Assembly: GCA_013397455.1 (NCBI GenBank)
Contig: VYZB01000279.1
Span: 985,260 to 1,049,259, forward strand
Origin: Crotophaga sulcirostris
Lineage: Eukaryota > Chordata > Aves > Cuculiformes > Crotophagidae
DNA length: 64,000 bases
Direction: 5' to 3'
This document shows, piece after piece, positions 1 to 11,448 of this stretch. The notes beneath the pieces are model-generated. The model was not told where the DNA came from and searched no databases. It was given only the letters and a program-made list of their open reading frames with translations. Numbering within the stretch: position 1 is the stretch's first letter; each line of letters begins with the position of its first letter. The position numbers were made by a program, and so were the translations under genes.

Positions 1-574
1 GCACTAGGCGTGGTATACTTTGAATTCAATTTGGACTTTAAATCATTCCTAGGGAGACCTACTTTTACTACCCACAGTAAAGATTTTTGAGAAAATGAGC
101 TCATTGTTGTGGAATTAATAATAGATCTATGCAGATTGATATTCCCAGGAGATTAAGTGAAAGGGAAAAATATTAAAAACTGATGCTCCTGGCAAATGAA
201 AAACTAATGGACCATATTTTCCCGAAGGGATGGGAGGTGTTTTCATTTTATTTCACTCTGATGACTATGTGAGACCTGCCGTAATAGATAACTCTCAGGG
301 AGCACCATCTCCAGCTAAATGGAAACACCCTGAAAATTTCATAAAGAATGCAGAGGAGAGTGTAAGTCATCACACATCAAATCTGAAAAGCACAGAATGA
401 TTGCAATACTGCAGCGAAAGATAGCTCTGTTTGATTTACCTGAAAACCAGAAGAATTCTGCAACACTTCCATCCAGAATTTGTGTGTAACTGGCAGGAAT
501 AGCAGGGATTCCAGTTGGAACCAAAAGCACTGGCAACTGGGAGCACTGTTTTTTCAAAGCTAATCTGTGTTGGC
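1..574. other. intergenic sequence, nothing recognised
   Basis: AT-rich unique-looking sequence at the left edge. The open frames on the minus strand (339-720) are short, overlap each other and resemble no protein I know. I see no splice-framed exon, RNA gene or repeat here. Confidence 0.6.
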
Positions 575-1231
575 ATCTGAGATTCAACAAGGCCAAGTAG
601 TGGGTCCTGCACTTGGGCCACAACAACCCTATGCAACGCTACAGGCTTGGGGAAGAGTGCCTGGAAAGTTGCCCTGCAGAAAAGGGCCTGGATATGCTGG
701 TCAATAGCTGATGAACACAAGTCATCAGTGTGCCCAGGTGGCCAAGAAGGCCAACGGCATCCTGATTTGTATCAGAAACAGCGTGGCCAGCAGAACCAGG
801 GAAGTGGTTGTCCCCCTGTGCTCAGCACTGGTGAGGCTGCACCTTGAATACTGCATTCAGTTTTGGGCCCCTCACTGCAAAAAGACATTAAGGTGCTGGA
901 TCACATCCAGAGAAGGGTAACAAAGCTGGTGAAGGGGCTGGAGAACAAGTCTTACGAGGAGCAGCTGAGGGAAATGGGGTTGTTTAGCCTGGAGAAAAGG
1001 TGGCTGAGGGGAGACCTTATCACTCTCGACAAGTACCTGAAAGGAGGTTGTAGTGAGGTGGTGTAGATCTCTTTTCCCAAGTAACACATGATAGCACAAG
1101 AGGAAATTGCCTGAAGTAGCACCATAGGAGGTTTAGATTGAATATTAGGAAAAATTACTTCACCAAAAGGGTTGTCAAGCATAGGGACAGTCTGCCCAGA
1201 GACGTGGTGGAGTCACCAACCCTGGAGATGT
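575..1231 (+). mobile_element. CR1 LINE fragment, 3' part of ORF2
   Basis: Reading plus-strand frames with a few shifts and stops gives the familiar end of the CR1 reverse-transcriptase ORF. It includes [47 protein letters not shown] and [13 protein letters not shown], ending in [12 protein letters not shown] near 1228. The copy is 5'-truncated, as CR1 copies usually are, and carries frameshifts and stops, so it is dead. It breaks off in the middle of the CR1 sequence at about 1231 and resumes at about 1780. The gap is filled by a mariner remnant. Confidence 0.88.
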
Positions 1232-1779
1232 GAGATCAAACACAAAAGAACACCCCATCCCACCCTGAGACAGTGCTTTTAACTCCTTGATTTTCTTAAT
1301 TTGCCAAATACAACCAATCATCTTCAAAATAGTTTCCTTCTGAGGGAACACACAGCTGCCAACATTCAAAGCAATTCCACAGCTCATTTTCTGAAAAGTT
1401 GCTGCTATCTTCATTTTTTTTGCTTTCACATTCTCTACTGACAAAAAAAAAAATGGGTTCTTTTTGAGCACTGACTTGATCTTTGGAAAAGGGAGCCAGG
1501 TCTGGCGAACAGGGCGGGTGCTCAAGCACAGTGACGTTGCTATTATCTAAAAACTGCTTCACAGACAAAGCGCTGTGGGCTGGCCCACACCAACATCTTT
1601 CAACCAAGGGTAAGAAAACGCCTGTATCTGAAAACACAGCCACTTGTACTGAGTGAAGAGATCAAGTTGAGCCTGTCTCACTGCAACGAATTAGAACATG
1701 TTCTACACCCACCTCTTTGCCTCCCCCCTCCCACTCTTGGTTCTCAAGCTGTAGGGTTTGCCCTGGGTTTTTTTGTGTC
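1232..1779 (-). mobile_element. mariner-type DNA transposon remnant nested in CR1
   Basis: The insert separates two parts of one CR1 copy. On its minus strand it encodes the C-terminal third of a Tc1/mariner transposase. The two ends show weak inverted similarity (left GATCAAACACAAAAGAAC, right complement GTCTGACACAAAAAAAC), which fits decayed terminal repeats. The N-terminal two thirds of the transposase are missing, so the copy is internally deleted. Boundaries are good to about 10 bases, inferred from where the CR1 sequence stops and restarts. The expected TA target duplication is not preserved clearly. Confidence 0.75.
1296..1643 (-). pseudogene. mariner transposase C-terminal remnant
   Basis: Two overlapping minus-strand frames (1296-1643 and 1175-1525) together read as one mariner transposase C-terminus broken by a frameshift. 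Recognisable pieces are ALSVKQFLDNSNVTVLEHPP, CSPDLAP (holding the third catalytic Asp of the D,D34D triad), PKIKSVLK, VENVKAK, and NCFECW followed by YFEDD. The first two catalytic aspartates are not present. It is non-functional. Confidence 0.82.
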
Positions 1780-1920
1780 AGACTCTGTGTTTAATAGATG
1801 TGTAGACATGGTGCTTAGGGACATGGTTTAGTGGTAGACTTGGTAGAGTTAGGTTTACGGTTGGACACGATGATTTTGAGGGTCTTTTTCAACCTAAATG
1901 ATTCCATGACTCTATTGTAT
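1780..1920 (+). mobile_element. CR1 3' end (continuation of the interrupted copy)
   Basis: The sequence resumes the CR1 consensus exactly where the first part stops: a TTTAATAGATGTGTAGACAT-like stretch, then the conserved stretch reading GGTGCTTAGGGACATGGTTT and the CR1 3' tail AACCTAAATGATTCCATGA. Together with 575-1231 it forms one CR1 insertion about 800 bases long before the mariner entered. Confidence 0.85.
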
Positions 1921-4900
1921 GAAAAATATTTAACTTCCAAAGTTCTTTTAAGAGTTTTAACAACTCCCAATGGAACAGTTGAAAGACTTCACTGTCACTG
2001 ACACCCTCAAAGGCACACAACGTAACTCACATTAGTTGTAAACATTTACAAGTCAAACACATACAATTACCTGCATTTTCAAAACAGCACAGGCTACTAG
2101 AAAATTAATTCTTCAATGACTTAGAAATCAAAGAAATCAGACCTGATTTGCATTATTTAACATTTATTAATATAAATTTGTAACAACTGTTAACAATTAA
2201 TTTGTAAATTGTATTTACAATTTACCCCATAAAAAGGTATTTTAAAATCAATGAAAAAACGTGCCCCTAAAACTCGGGTCTATTTCCAGTTGGATGGTAG
2301 TTACCGTGTTCTTTATAACTTGGTTGCATTAAGATACCTTCAATTTTCAGGCAAAGTTATGAGGAAGAGGTCTCCAACAATGTGCTTCTTGCTCTTGGTC
2401 TAAATATAAAAAATAACAGAAAAGTTGAAATTAATGTAGTTTGAAAAAAACCCCTATCTGACTGTGCCATAATATTAGGGAGTTACTAGGCAGTAAAGTG
2501 GAACAACTGCAAATTGTACTCACAGCAGCAAGGACATTAGAGCATTCACCTACTTCAGTGGCAAATCAATAAAAATATTATTATCATTTCAATTATGCTC
2601 AAAAGAGCGTTATTAGTCTAATTTAATTTAACTAACAGCAGTCTCTAACAAACGTGCTCCTCTGTGCAAAGTTTGGAGTTGTCAAAACCACACCTGGTTG
2701 TGACTCTGACATTTGTTCTGCATGAATTTTCCTATGCTAACTCTAATATGAAATGTATTTTGCACAGGATCAAGAGGCCACAGTAGTTAACATGCGTGTG
2801 AGCTTCATGCTATTTTTATAAAAATCTTACGTTTATTTTAATTCCTTTAAAGCTCACATTCAAATGGTCCACAGCCTATGATTTACAGTCCCAAAGGCCA
2901 CACAAAGACTCCAGATGTAGAGTCAGGTGGAAAAAGCAGCCACCTGACAGCTTGAACAAGAGGTTGAGTTTCCAAGCCTGTTTAAAGCCCTCATAGAGAA
3001 TGAAGGCTGCTGTTAAGACTCGCAAGTGAACGTGCAAGTCTGGCAGCTCTGTTCCAATTTATTTCTGCACCGACCTCTGTGCTTTACCTTTGAATTACCT
3101 TAAGACAGCACAGTAAAGCTCAGCTGCTCAACAGACAAATGTCTGCTTCTACTAAAATGAAGAAAATATGAATAATAAAAGTCAGAGAACATTTGCTAGA
3201 TGCAAAAAGGCCTCTGCAGTTATCACTTAATTGTCCTTCATGGGCCAATACTGGGAGTCTCACACTTTCCCCTTAAGGTTGATCAGTCCTTCAGCACTTT
3301 TTCTTAACTGGCTACTTAATTAGTCTTCCTTCCTCAGCTTAATTGTAAATTTGTTTTGATTAATTAGCCTCAGAGCTGACTTGGCACTAACTGAAATACA
3401 GGAGAAGTGCTTAGTTTTTTCAGTGGATAGGCTACTGCATCCTAGGGGAGCCCCTCTTTGTCAGCAATAAAATTTCAAGTTCAGATTGTGTTTGAAAAAA
3501 ACTTCATAATTAACTTTCATTTCTTGTAATTGCCTCCTCTGTACTACAACAGAAAAGTGATAATATAAAGAAAGGATAAAATTCAGTAAGTTCAGGCCTC
3601 TTGTTCAGTGGATTATACATCATGTTCATTAGCTGAAACGTGCAGTTTTAGATAACTTAATGCTCTTAAATGCAAGCGATTATAGCACTACCAGAATCCC
3701 AATCCAAGAGTGTAGGTTACAAGCACAGACTGCTGTGTTCTCATGGCACCAACACCAGAAGTTTTTTTTCCCCTTCAACCAAAAGGGTCATGTTCTGCTC
3801 TTCCAAAAGTTAGTGAATTTCACTGGAAAGCCTTCGCACAAACTAGAGCAGCAAGTCTGCAACATCTTTGCACATGAATATAACTCTTCAATGTGTTTAC
3901 ACCTCTCATATCACTTCTTTCCTCTCCCTCTTTACAGCATGTTAAATCCAGAAGACACTCATGAAGAGTTACTGTGCATCTGCTATCTTGATCAATTATC
4001 AGTTTCAGCTGCTGTTACTGAAAACAGAGGAGAAGGCAACTTCGAACACTATGACCATGAAAAAATGTAATAAGCTAAATAAATAATGTTCTTAACAGCT
4101 ATTGTACCCACTTAATAAACTTCCTAAAGCCTTGTCAGGAGTACTGCAGTTCTTCAGTTTGCAAATGTCAAAGTCCTTACCTATTGAGCTGCAAAGAGAA
4201 GTTAAAAGTCTTACTCTGCACACGAATATTTTTTTCTGTGAATACTTTTAGATTTGCATCTCAACTGAACGGAGAAAGTAAACACTCCTCATTTTTCATC
4301 TCCTTGTCTCAACTGTTGCCCCTCTTGTGCTCCAAACAAGAAAAGACTGCAGAAGTACAAAGTAAATGTGGATTTTACAAGCTTTTGTGTGCACCTTCAT
4401 TTGGGCACAGGAGTTTAAACGAAAGAAACCAGAACTGGAAATTTGTGGGTGGGCTTAAGAACACAGAGCAGTTCTGCAGGCACTCCCTGTAATGTATTCG
4501 TTCCCTCATGATCTCCAGCCAACTGTTTTGACTGATGATCAACTACCATTTTCATCTTAGAACTGAACAGCAGGAATAACTTCAGTTGTCAAATTCTAAA
4601 TGAAGATTTTTCATGCAACCTGAGAAATGTTTGGCTTCGAGATCTCTTTTGGCTACGTTTGTGAACATCCATGAAGTGACAGGATATTCTGAAGAGGAAA
4701 TGTACCAGCTTGGAAAGACAAAGATACTCAGTTACAGCAGCTGTCAATATCATTAAAGAAGCATGTTTCATACTCTTCAGTTAAATGTATTATCTGCAGT
4801 CAATCCTCACTTAAGGTAAATCCTGCGTTACAAAAGACATCATACAACAAAGCCATCAGTAGAAATATAAGAAATATTGCTTCATGTTGAAATGCCTTTT

Positions 4901-7900
4901 CAGCTGTCATGAAACGAGGAAATAGCTCTTTAGGTTTATTGCATTCCCCAAATGTTAACTTAAAATCGTCTGCAGATAACCAACTCAATTGTGTACTTGA
5001 AAAATGAAAGAAATTGTATATGTGGCTCAGCAGTTTGTTTTATTGGTGCTGTTTATTCTTCTGTAATTACTCAGCTCATATACTTCTATTTTATGTTTAC
5101 AAAGTTGTACAAATATGGATGTGCACATATCTGATGATTTCACAATCATTATTCTGACACTTTAAACTGTAAAAAAGCTTTGTTTAGTAAAACAGGAACA
5201 GCTTTCTAATGAAGCTACAAAAAGTTAGATTTTCAAAAGAACCTACTAACCAGTAGAGTCATTTTTTCCAAATAGAGCCAAAGCTTTCAAAAGCCTGTGG
5301 TGGGACACTGTCAGTCAAGCTCCTTAAAATAAACCTCTTTGTTACTTCAATACCTACCATAGAATACGTGTACCTACTAACATGAAGCTGATGAAGTACA
5401 TGACTCATCTTTTGTTTCCAGCTCACTCAGTTACTCTTGACAGAAAGCAATGAATTAATACACTAAACCAGTGATATCCTCCAGGGACAGTGGGTGGACA
5501 TGCAGGCAACAGAAAAAGTCATGTTTCTTTCATGATGACAACTCTAGTTTCACTCCATAGGAGGAAACACTGGCTAACTGACTTTGGCCTAGCTTAGCAC
5601 ACACCTGGCTCAGATCTCTACTACTGTTCGAGGCGATGGTCTGGTGCAAGCAAAAAGTTGTGCCGTCCGAGCTGAACATGTAAGCCACTTTAGTGTATGA
5701 AATAATTTAAAAGCCAAAAAAGGCAAATAACATTACAGAAACCCTAAGAACATATATTTAAACTACAGTCCACAACATGCACTGCGTGGGCTATTACTTT
5801 AGTATTTTACCAAGTATAAATAACTTTGCTACATATCCATTCGAAACCATCACAGCAGTTGGCAGAAGTTAGATAAGAGAGCAGAAAATATGCTGATAAA
5901 AGCAATCACACATATGCAGGAAAAAGAGTGCTAACTTCTCACATTTCAGAGAAGGCTTTTTTCTTTCTTTGCAACATCCCGTTTGGTAAAGGCAAAAATT
6001 AGACTATTAAACCCACTAGCAGCCTGATGTTCACAAATACGTAGGAAGCAGGAGCCAGAGCAAGACCAGGCAGAGGTGAAATATCAGTTCCTGCTTCTGG
6101 CTACAACTCATTCTTCCTTGCCACACTGCACAACTCAGCTGCCACAGGAGTCCTGGAACTCAGAACATCCTCCTACACCACCTCAGTCTAATGACATGGA
6201 AACAAGTTTATTTTACAAGCGTCAAGTTGAAGAACTTAAAATTTAAATGAAGAATTTAAAATGCAGTCCAGACAAATGGTGAACAACTTAGCTCAACTCA
6301 ACCCCTGCTGTGTGCTGATGTTTAAAAGACAACTTTATTCAGCAAGCAGCTGCAACTAGTACAACATACATGCCAACAGAATAAACTCAGCAAGGTTCAG
6401 TGCCAAATCCTAATGTCATTGGAAACTGACTTACATCTCCTTGCAACAGAATTCAACTGAGTTTATCTCCATCTTTAACATACTGTTCTTTCTCTCTTTC
6501 AAAAACCAAACCCTACAGAACACAGATGACAGCCAAGGACAAACACCTGTGCTTGAAGCACCATCTAGTGACAAATAGTGGGATTGTCACTAAACTACAG
6601 CAACACCCTAGCTACATCACCACGCCTAGCACAACGGATTTTGCTACTTTTTACAAAAACGAAAAAACATTTTGAGATGTAGTCCAATTATAAATGTTCT
6701 CTGCAAACTACACTGTTCTCCCAAGAAAGTGACAAGCCTGGAAGTAACAAAACCACCCATCCACACTTTACCAATTCCACACTAATCTGATGACAACCCC
6801 AGCCACAGAATTAGGAAAGCACAAGCAGGCATTCGTGGCACGCTGACTTCGAACCTGCACTTGAACCATACATGCCCATAGTCTATACATGTCTACTAAC
6901 TCCTTAACTTAGTGCCTTTCCCCTACCCAATCTGCAGACAGGTAGTGCAAAAGAAAATCTGCAGTGCATCTTCCTTCTTAACTGGTCTTTTAACACAACT
7001 GAAAGGCACTCTTGTTCAAACTTTTGGCTGGAACCAATGAGCTGTTCATCTCGGAGACCACCACATCCATGACCTGACTGCTGGGAGAAATGCTTGGGCA
7101 AGGAGCAGAGGATCTTTGGTCTAATGCTAGCCCTGTACTGTTTCCCAAATGGCAAACTACTAGACCTCTGCAGGCCTGAGGAGCTGAAAGTCTTAAAAGC
7201 TAAATGCTTTAGTAGGTGAGATCCCCATAAGCAGTGGAGACATCATGTGTGCCCATCTGGTAGCTGGTATGTCTCTTAACACAAGAAGGGACAATATTTG
7301 AATCTTGCTGACCTTGAAGAGACCAACCCAAGCCCAAAACTTAGAAAAGCTGCCAACACCAAATTATCAGCTGTTACAAAATTACTTCCTTGTTTAATTC
7401 TAATAGTTTAGGAAAGTTGCGGCTAGGGAAAAAAAAAAAAAAGCTCTTTCGATTAAGTCTGAACTTTGACAGCAAATAGTTTGTATCAAGACAGAGGAAG
7501 AACTGAACAGCCATAGGCATAGATCTTTGTTTCATCTTCCCAGAGTTAAGCATGACCTACTGATGAATGCAAATATGCCACTTAACTTCTGCTGAGTATT
7601 TCCACTGTCAGCCTATATACGCATCAATCACAGGAACTACTGCTTGAAAGAGAATGATAAAATAACAGCATACCAAATTCCCCAGCCTAAAGGGTCTTTC
7701 ACAGAGAAACAGTAATCTTGGTGTCCAAGCCCTTTAACAGACACTCAAAGTTAGCTGGCAGTTGAAAGCTTAAGGGAAGCAGTAAAGCAAATTCATCTTT
7801 CCTACTTTAAGATATACTGTAGATTTCGCATAAAGATCTTGGCACTGTTTACAAGGCCAATATTCAATCCTCAAGTCCTTACAGTTTATTATTCCAATTC

Positions 7901-8827
7901 CTTTTTCCCCTATGTCCTTCTCTAGCATAGCAGTGACCACAGAGAAAAAGCACCCTACCAGAATAGCTGTAGTTTATCCTTATCTTCAGCTAGAAGGAAC
8001 CTTGAAGAGCATAGGAGACAAATGCTATGTATACCATCTGCTGTCTAGACTTGGCTTCTGGAGCATACAGTTTAATTACAGTTTTCCCAAAGGTCCTCAT
8101 TATTATCCAGGAACACAGCAAGAGAAACAAAAGGAGATATTAAAGTAATACATTTGACAATGACCTATGGCTGCCACAGAAAATAAAGCTATCCACAGTG
8201 TGCAGTGCTAATCAAGCCATAGTTTCCATTCAAAAGATGGACCAATAAGCTCCTACTTAAGAGCTGCCTTTTTAAAATTCGAATTTGAAGCACTATCCAT
8301 ACATCTGCTAGACAAGGAAGAGATGCCTGTCATTAACATATTAGAAGGCTGGACCACAGCACACAGGCATTCCAGCAGCCCATCTCCTAGACAACAATTA
8401 CTGGAATGCGAACAGCACGGTCTCACATTTAAATATAATATTCTAAGCAGTTTGTACCAGGCAGCTGTTACGACTATCTCATTAGCTGAAAATGTCAACA
8501 TTTTTTCAAGTGCTAAGCATCTTTAGGGAGATTTGGTACATAAATACAACTTGCAACAACAATGTGCTTTACCCGAAGATTTCAGACATATATCTTAGGA
8601 CAACTCAAGAACAGTAACCGATGCAGAGTGAGGCCCTTCAATGGAACAGCAAACTACCAAGGTTCTTTTGGTTTTGTTCTTAACTCTTCTTACATTGATT
8701 TCAGCTGCTCTGTATTAATTTGTAATGTTAAGTTGGGCACACTAAAACACTCCTGGTATGCAAAAAGAACTTCAAAACATACAACAGCTTGAAAAGTGTT
8801 TCAGCAAAGTTTTCTGCAGTAAGTTCT
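1921..8827. other. non-coding sequence downstream of CENPC, including its probable 3'UTR
   Basis: About 6.9 kb of AT-rich sequence without a recognisable exon or repeat. The longest open frame (3660-4070, plus, 136 codons) and the one at 4184-4492 have unremarkable composition and no family resemblance, and I do not call them genes. The part nearest 8827 must contain the CENPC 3'UTR on the minus strand. I cannot fix its end. Confidence 0.55.
7885..7890 (-). promoter_or_regulatory. candidate CENPC polyadenylation signal
   Basis: TTTATT on the plus strand is AATAAA on the CENPC strand, about 940 bases after the stop codon. An ATTAAA variant lies nearer, at about 8070-8075. Neither choice can be decided without transcript ends. 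Confidence 0.25.
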
Positions 8828-11448
8828 TCAGGTGTCTGTTTTGAGTTGTGTGAAGAGAAGAATGCTTTCTTCATTCTGAAGATTACGTATGTTATATCCA
8901 TTTCCTACAAATAAAAACAAAGTAAGTTTTCTTTAGAAGCCACTAGCAATTTTTGAAGTCATGTCCTGTCTTTGGCCAAGTATACTTTTATTTTGTATAT
9001 TTTAACAGAAGAAATATTAGCCCCTAACATAGGGTGCCTCTTTTATCGGCACATCATTGCACTTCAAAGAGATAACAAGGAACTGAGCTAGAATCATTTA
9101 TTTTAACCCATGATAAGAATAAAGTGCATGTTTGCTAGGAAGATTTTTACTGAAAACAATGCAACAGGCTTAAGCTTTCACCTCTCAAAACCCACAAGAA
9201 ACCTTTAAGGTCACTGACTTTACTTTCATTTATTCCTGTAGAAAAACCCAATAAAAACTGCACATGGAAACTTATCTGCAGAACTTCACTTGAGATTTGC
9301 ATGCTAACGTGACCACAGACACAGAAACATCTAAAAGGTATCAAATGTCGGAAATAAGCAACATCCTAACATTCATGTACAGCCATGCCTGATGATTACA
9401 AAGAGATCACCTGCAACAACCACTGCATTGCCCAACCAGGCATACTGAGACAGGCTACCAAGAAGCAGGTAAGAATAGAAATTATCCTTATGGCCACACA
9501 GAACTTTCAGCAGTTTATGGAACCTGCTTTCCCAAGAAGCAAACTACAAAATTAGCTCTGTAGATCCTTAAGTTTTTTAAGGTTAAAACAAAAGCAAAAA
9601 AAGCTTCAAACCATCAAGCATTAATGGAACAAAGATTGTTCATTCAGGGTGTCATGGTGAAAAGTTAATGGAAAAAACAAGTGGTAGCTTGTCATTTTCT
9701 ACCATAGCCTCCTCACCAAAAGCTCTTAGAGCTTCAGCAAGTCTGCTTTACAACCACTACAAACTCTCCTGACTAGTGTCATACCCCTGAAGGGCAGTTT
9801 CTCCTATGGAATTCATTCCATTTTTATCTCAGAAGGGCAAAATTAGAGGTCTCTAAATTCTTAACAACCCACATGAAGTTACAACCTGTTCAAAAAGGCA
9901 TGCTGCACCCTGTATATATCAAGTACAAGACATAAAATACGGTGAATTGATCCAAATGGAATTTCATAATTTTATGTAGAAAAAACCCAAGCAAACAGAT
10001 GGTGACCAAAACAATTACATTAACCACCACTGTATTAAGCTGTCTGTGCAGTTTCTCCAACATTATAGCTAGGGACAAGATCAAAATACTAAGAGAAATT
10101 CACTCTTTGAACTTTAATGCCAGCTCACAAAAACAAGCAGTGTTTATATTGCTGCATTCAAAAGTTAGGTCATCAACTCACATCCAATGTTGGGTCACAT
10201 TCCTTTCTTCATATTCCTATACTTTCCCACTCTCTATTTATCTCTTCCCATCATTCAGCTCAGTTTTGCTTCCTAGCATGCTAATTCAGACTCATTTGTC
10301 TCCCGCAAATTGGTTTTAAACACACGTACTTACCAGCTGGAACATAGAAGCAGTCTCCTGCAGCCAGATAATATGATGTCTTATGTAAGGTAAGAATAAC
10401 TTTGCCACGGATAACATGGAAAACCTTAATGAAAGCCAAAGAGTTCCAGGATTAGCAATGTTTCCTTTGCAAACATTTATTAAAGAAAGTTATCCAAGAA
10501 GACATACTCTGTTTTACACATGTGATGCAACAAAGATCTAAAAATCAAGTAAGCTAGCAGAGTTGTAATCTCTTCTCCCCACCCTGCTGAAGAACAAGAT
10601 GCACACCTTAGAAGGGAAGTGGGGATCTATTTCCTATTTCATTTGAAACTTCTATCTTGCCTGCAATATCCAGACAGTAAGCATACAGAGACATACAGAC
10701 CTGATGTGAAGTAAAGAAGGGCAACAAGAAAAGTAATGAATTATTCATTAATGTTTCCTGTATTTATGTGTATTACAGGTGAAAAAAACCCTGAAAAACT
10801 TGTAAACTTCGTATGCTACTTCTAACCATTCTGAGGTTTTCTGTTTACATAGTCCATTTTATAAAAACAAGAAAAAAGCATACTTACTAACGTATCCATG
10901 TACACATACTGGTATCCCTTTTCTTTCAGTGGTTTCAAAACCAATTTACCAATGGCAAAAGCAGATGTATTCAGATTTTTATATATTTCTACTGATTCAT
11001 CTTTGAAGAAGAATGAGTCAGCGCTTTCAGTGTTAATACATTCTACAAAAAGTACAAAAGATTTAACATTAATGCTAACACATAACTAGTCTTGTTACGT
11101 GCTCAGTAACTACTTATTAAATCAAATGCATACGATATTGTTTCAGTGTAACACCCCCAAGAGCTAGACTCAATATTTAGCTGAAAAATCAGGACACTTT
11201 TTGTGTCTGCCTCAGACTTTTCTCCAGAACAGCAACAAATGTCTCAACAGCTCACATTTTTATGCCCAACATGGCACGAACAACTTTTCTTACCAGTCTA
11301 AACACTTACTACAGAATTCAGCAAAGGCCTTAGTCACATCCCTTCAACTCACCTAGAAGTACTTCCTCATTTGTTTCTGGGTCCACTACAACAGTTGGTT
11401 TAGAACTATCACCTAGACAGTAATCCAAATTTACAGGTATCTGGTGCT
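8828..11448 (-). CDS. CENPC: CENPC exons 14-17: C-terminal cupin dimerisation domain
   Basis: Exons 11353-11448, 10888-11042, 10334-10424 and 8828-8904 encode the Mif2/CENP-C cupin, residues about 761-899. Landmarks in order are [78 protein letters not shown], and the family end [12 protein letters not shown] before the stop at 8828-8830. This fold homodimerises CENP-C. It uses the cupin barrel without metal catalysis. Confidence 0.95.

Noticed and set aside
3660..4070. 136-codon plus-strand open frame
   Set aside because: No recognisable domain, ordinary composition and no splice context. It is most likely chance in non-coding sequence.
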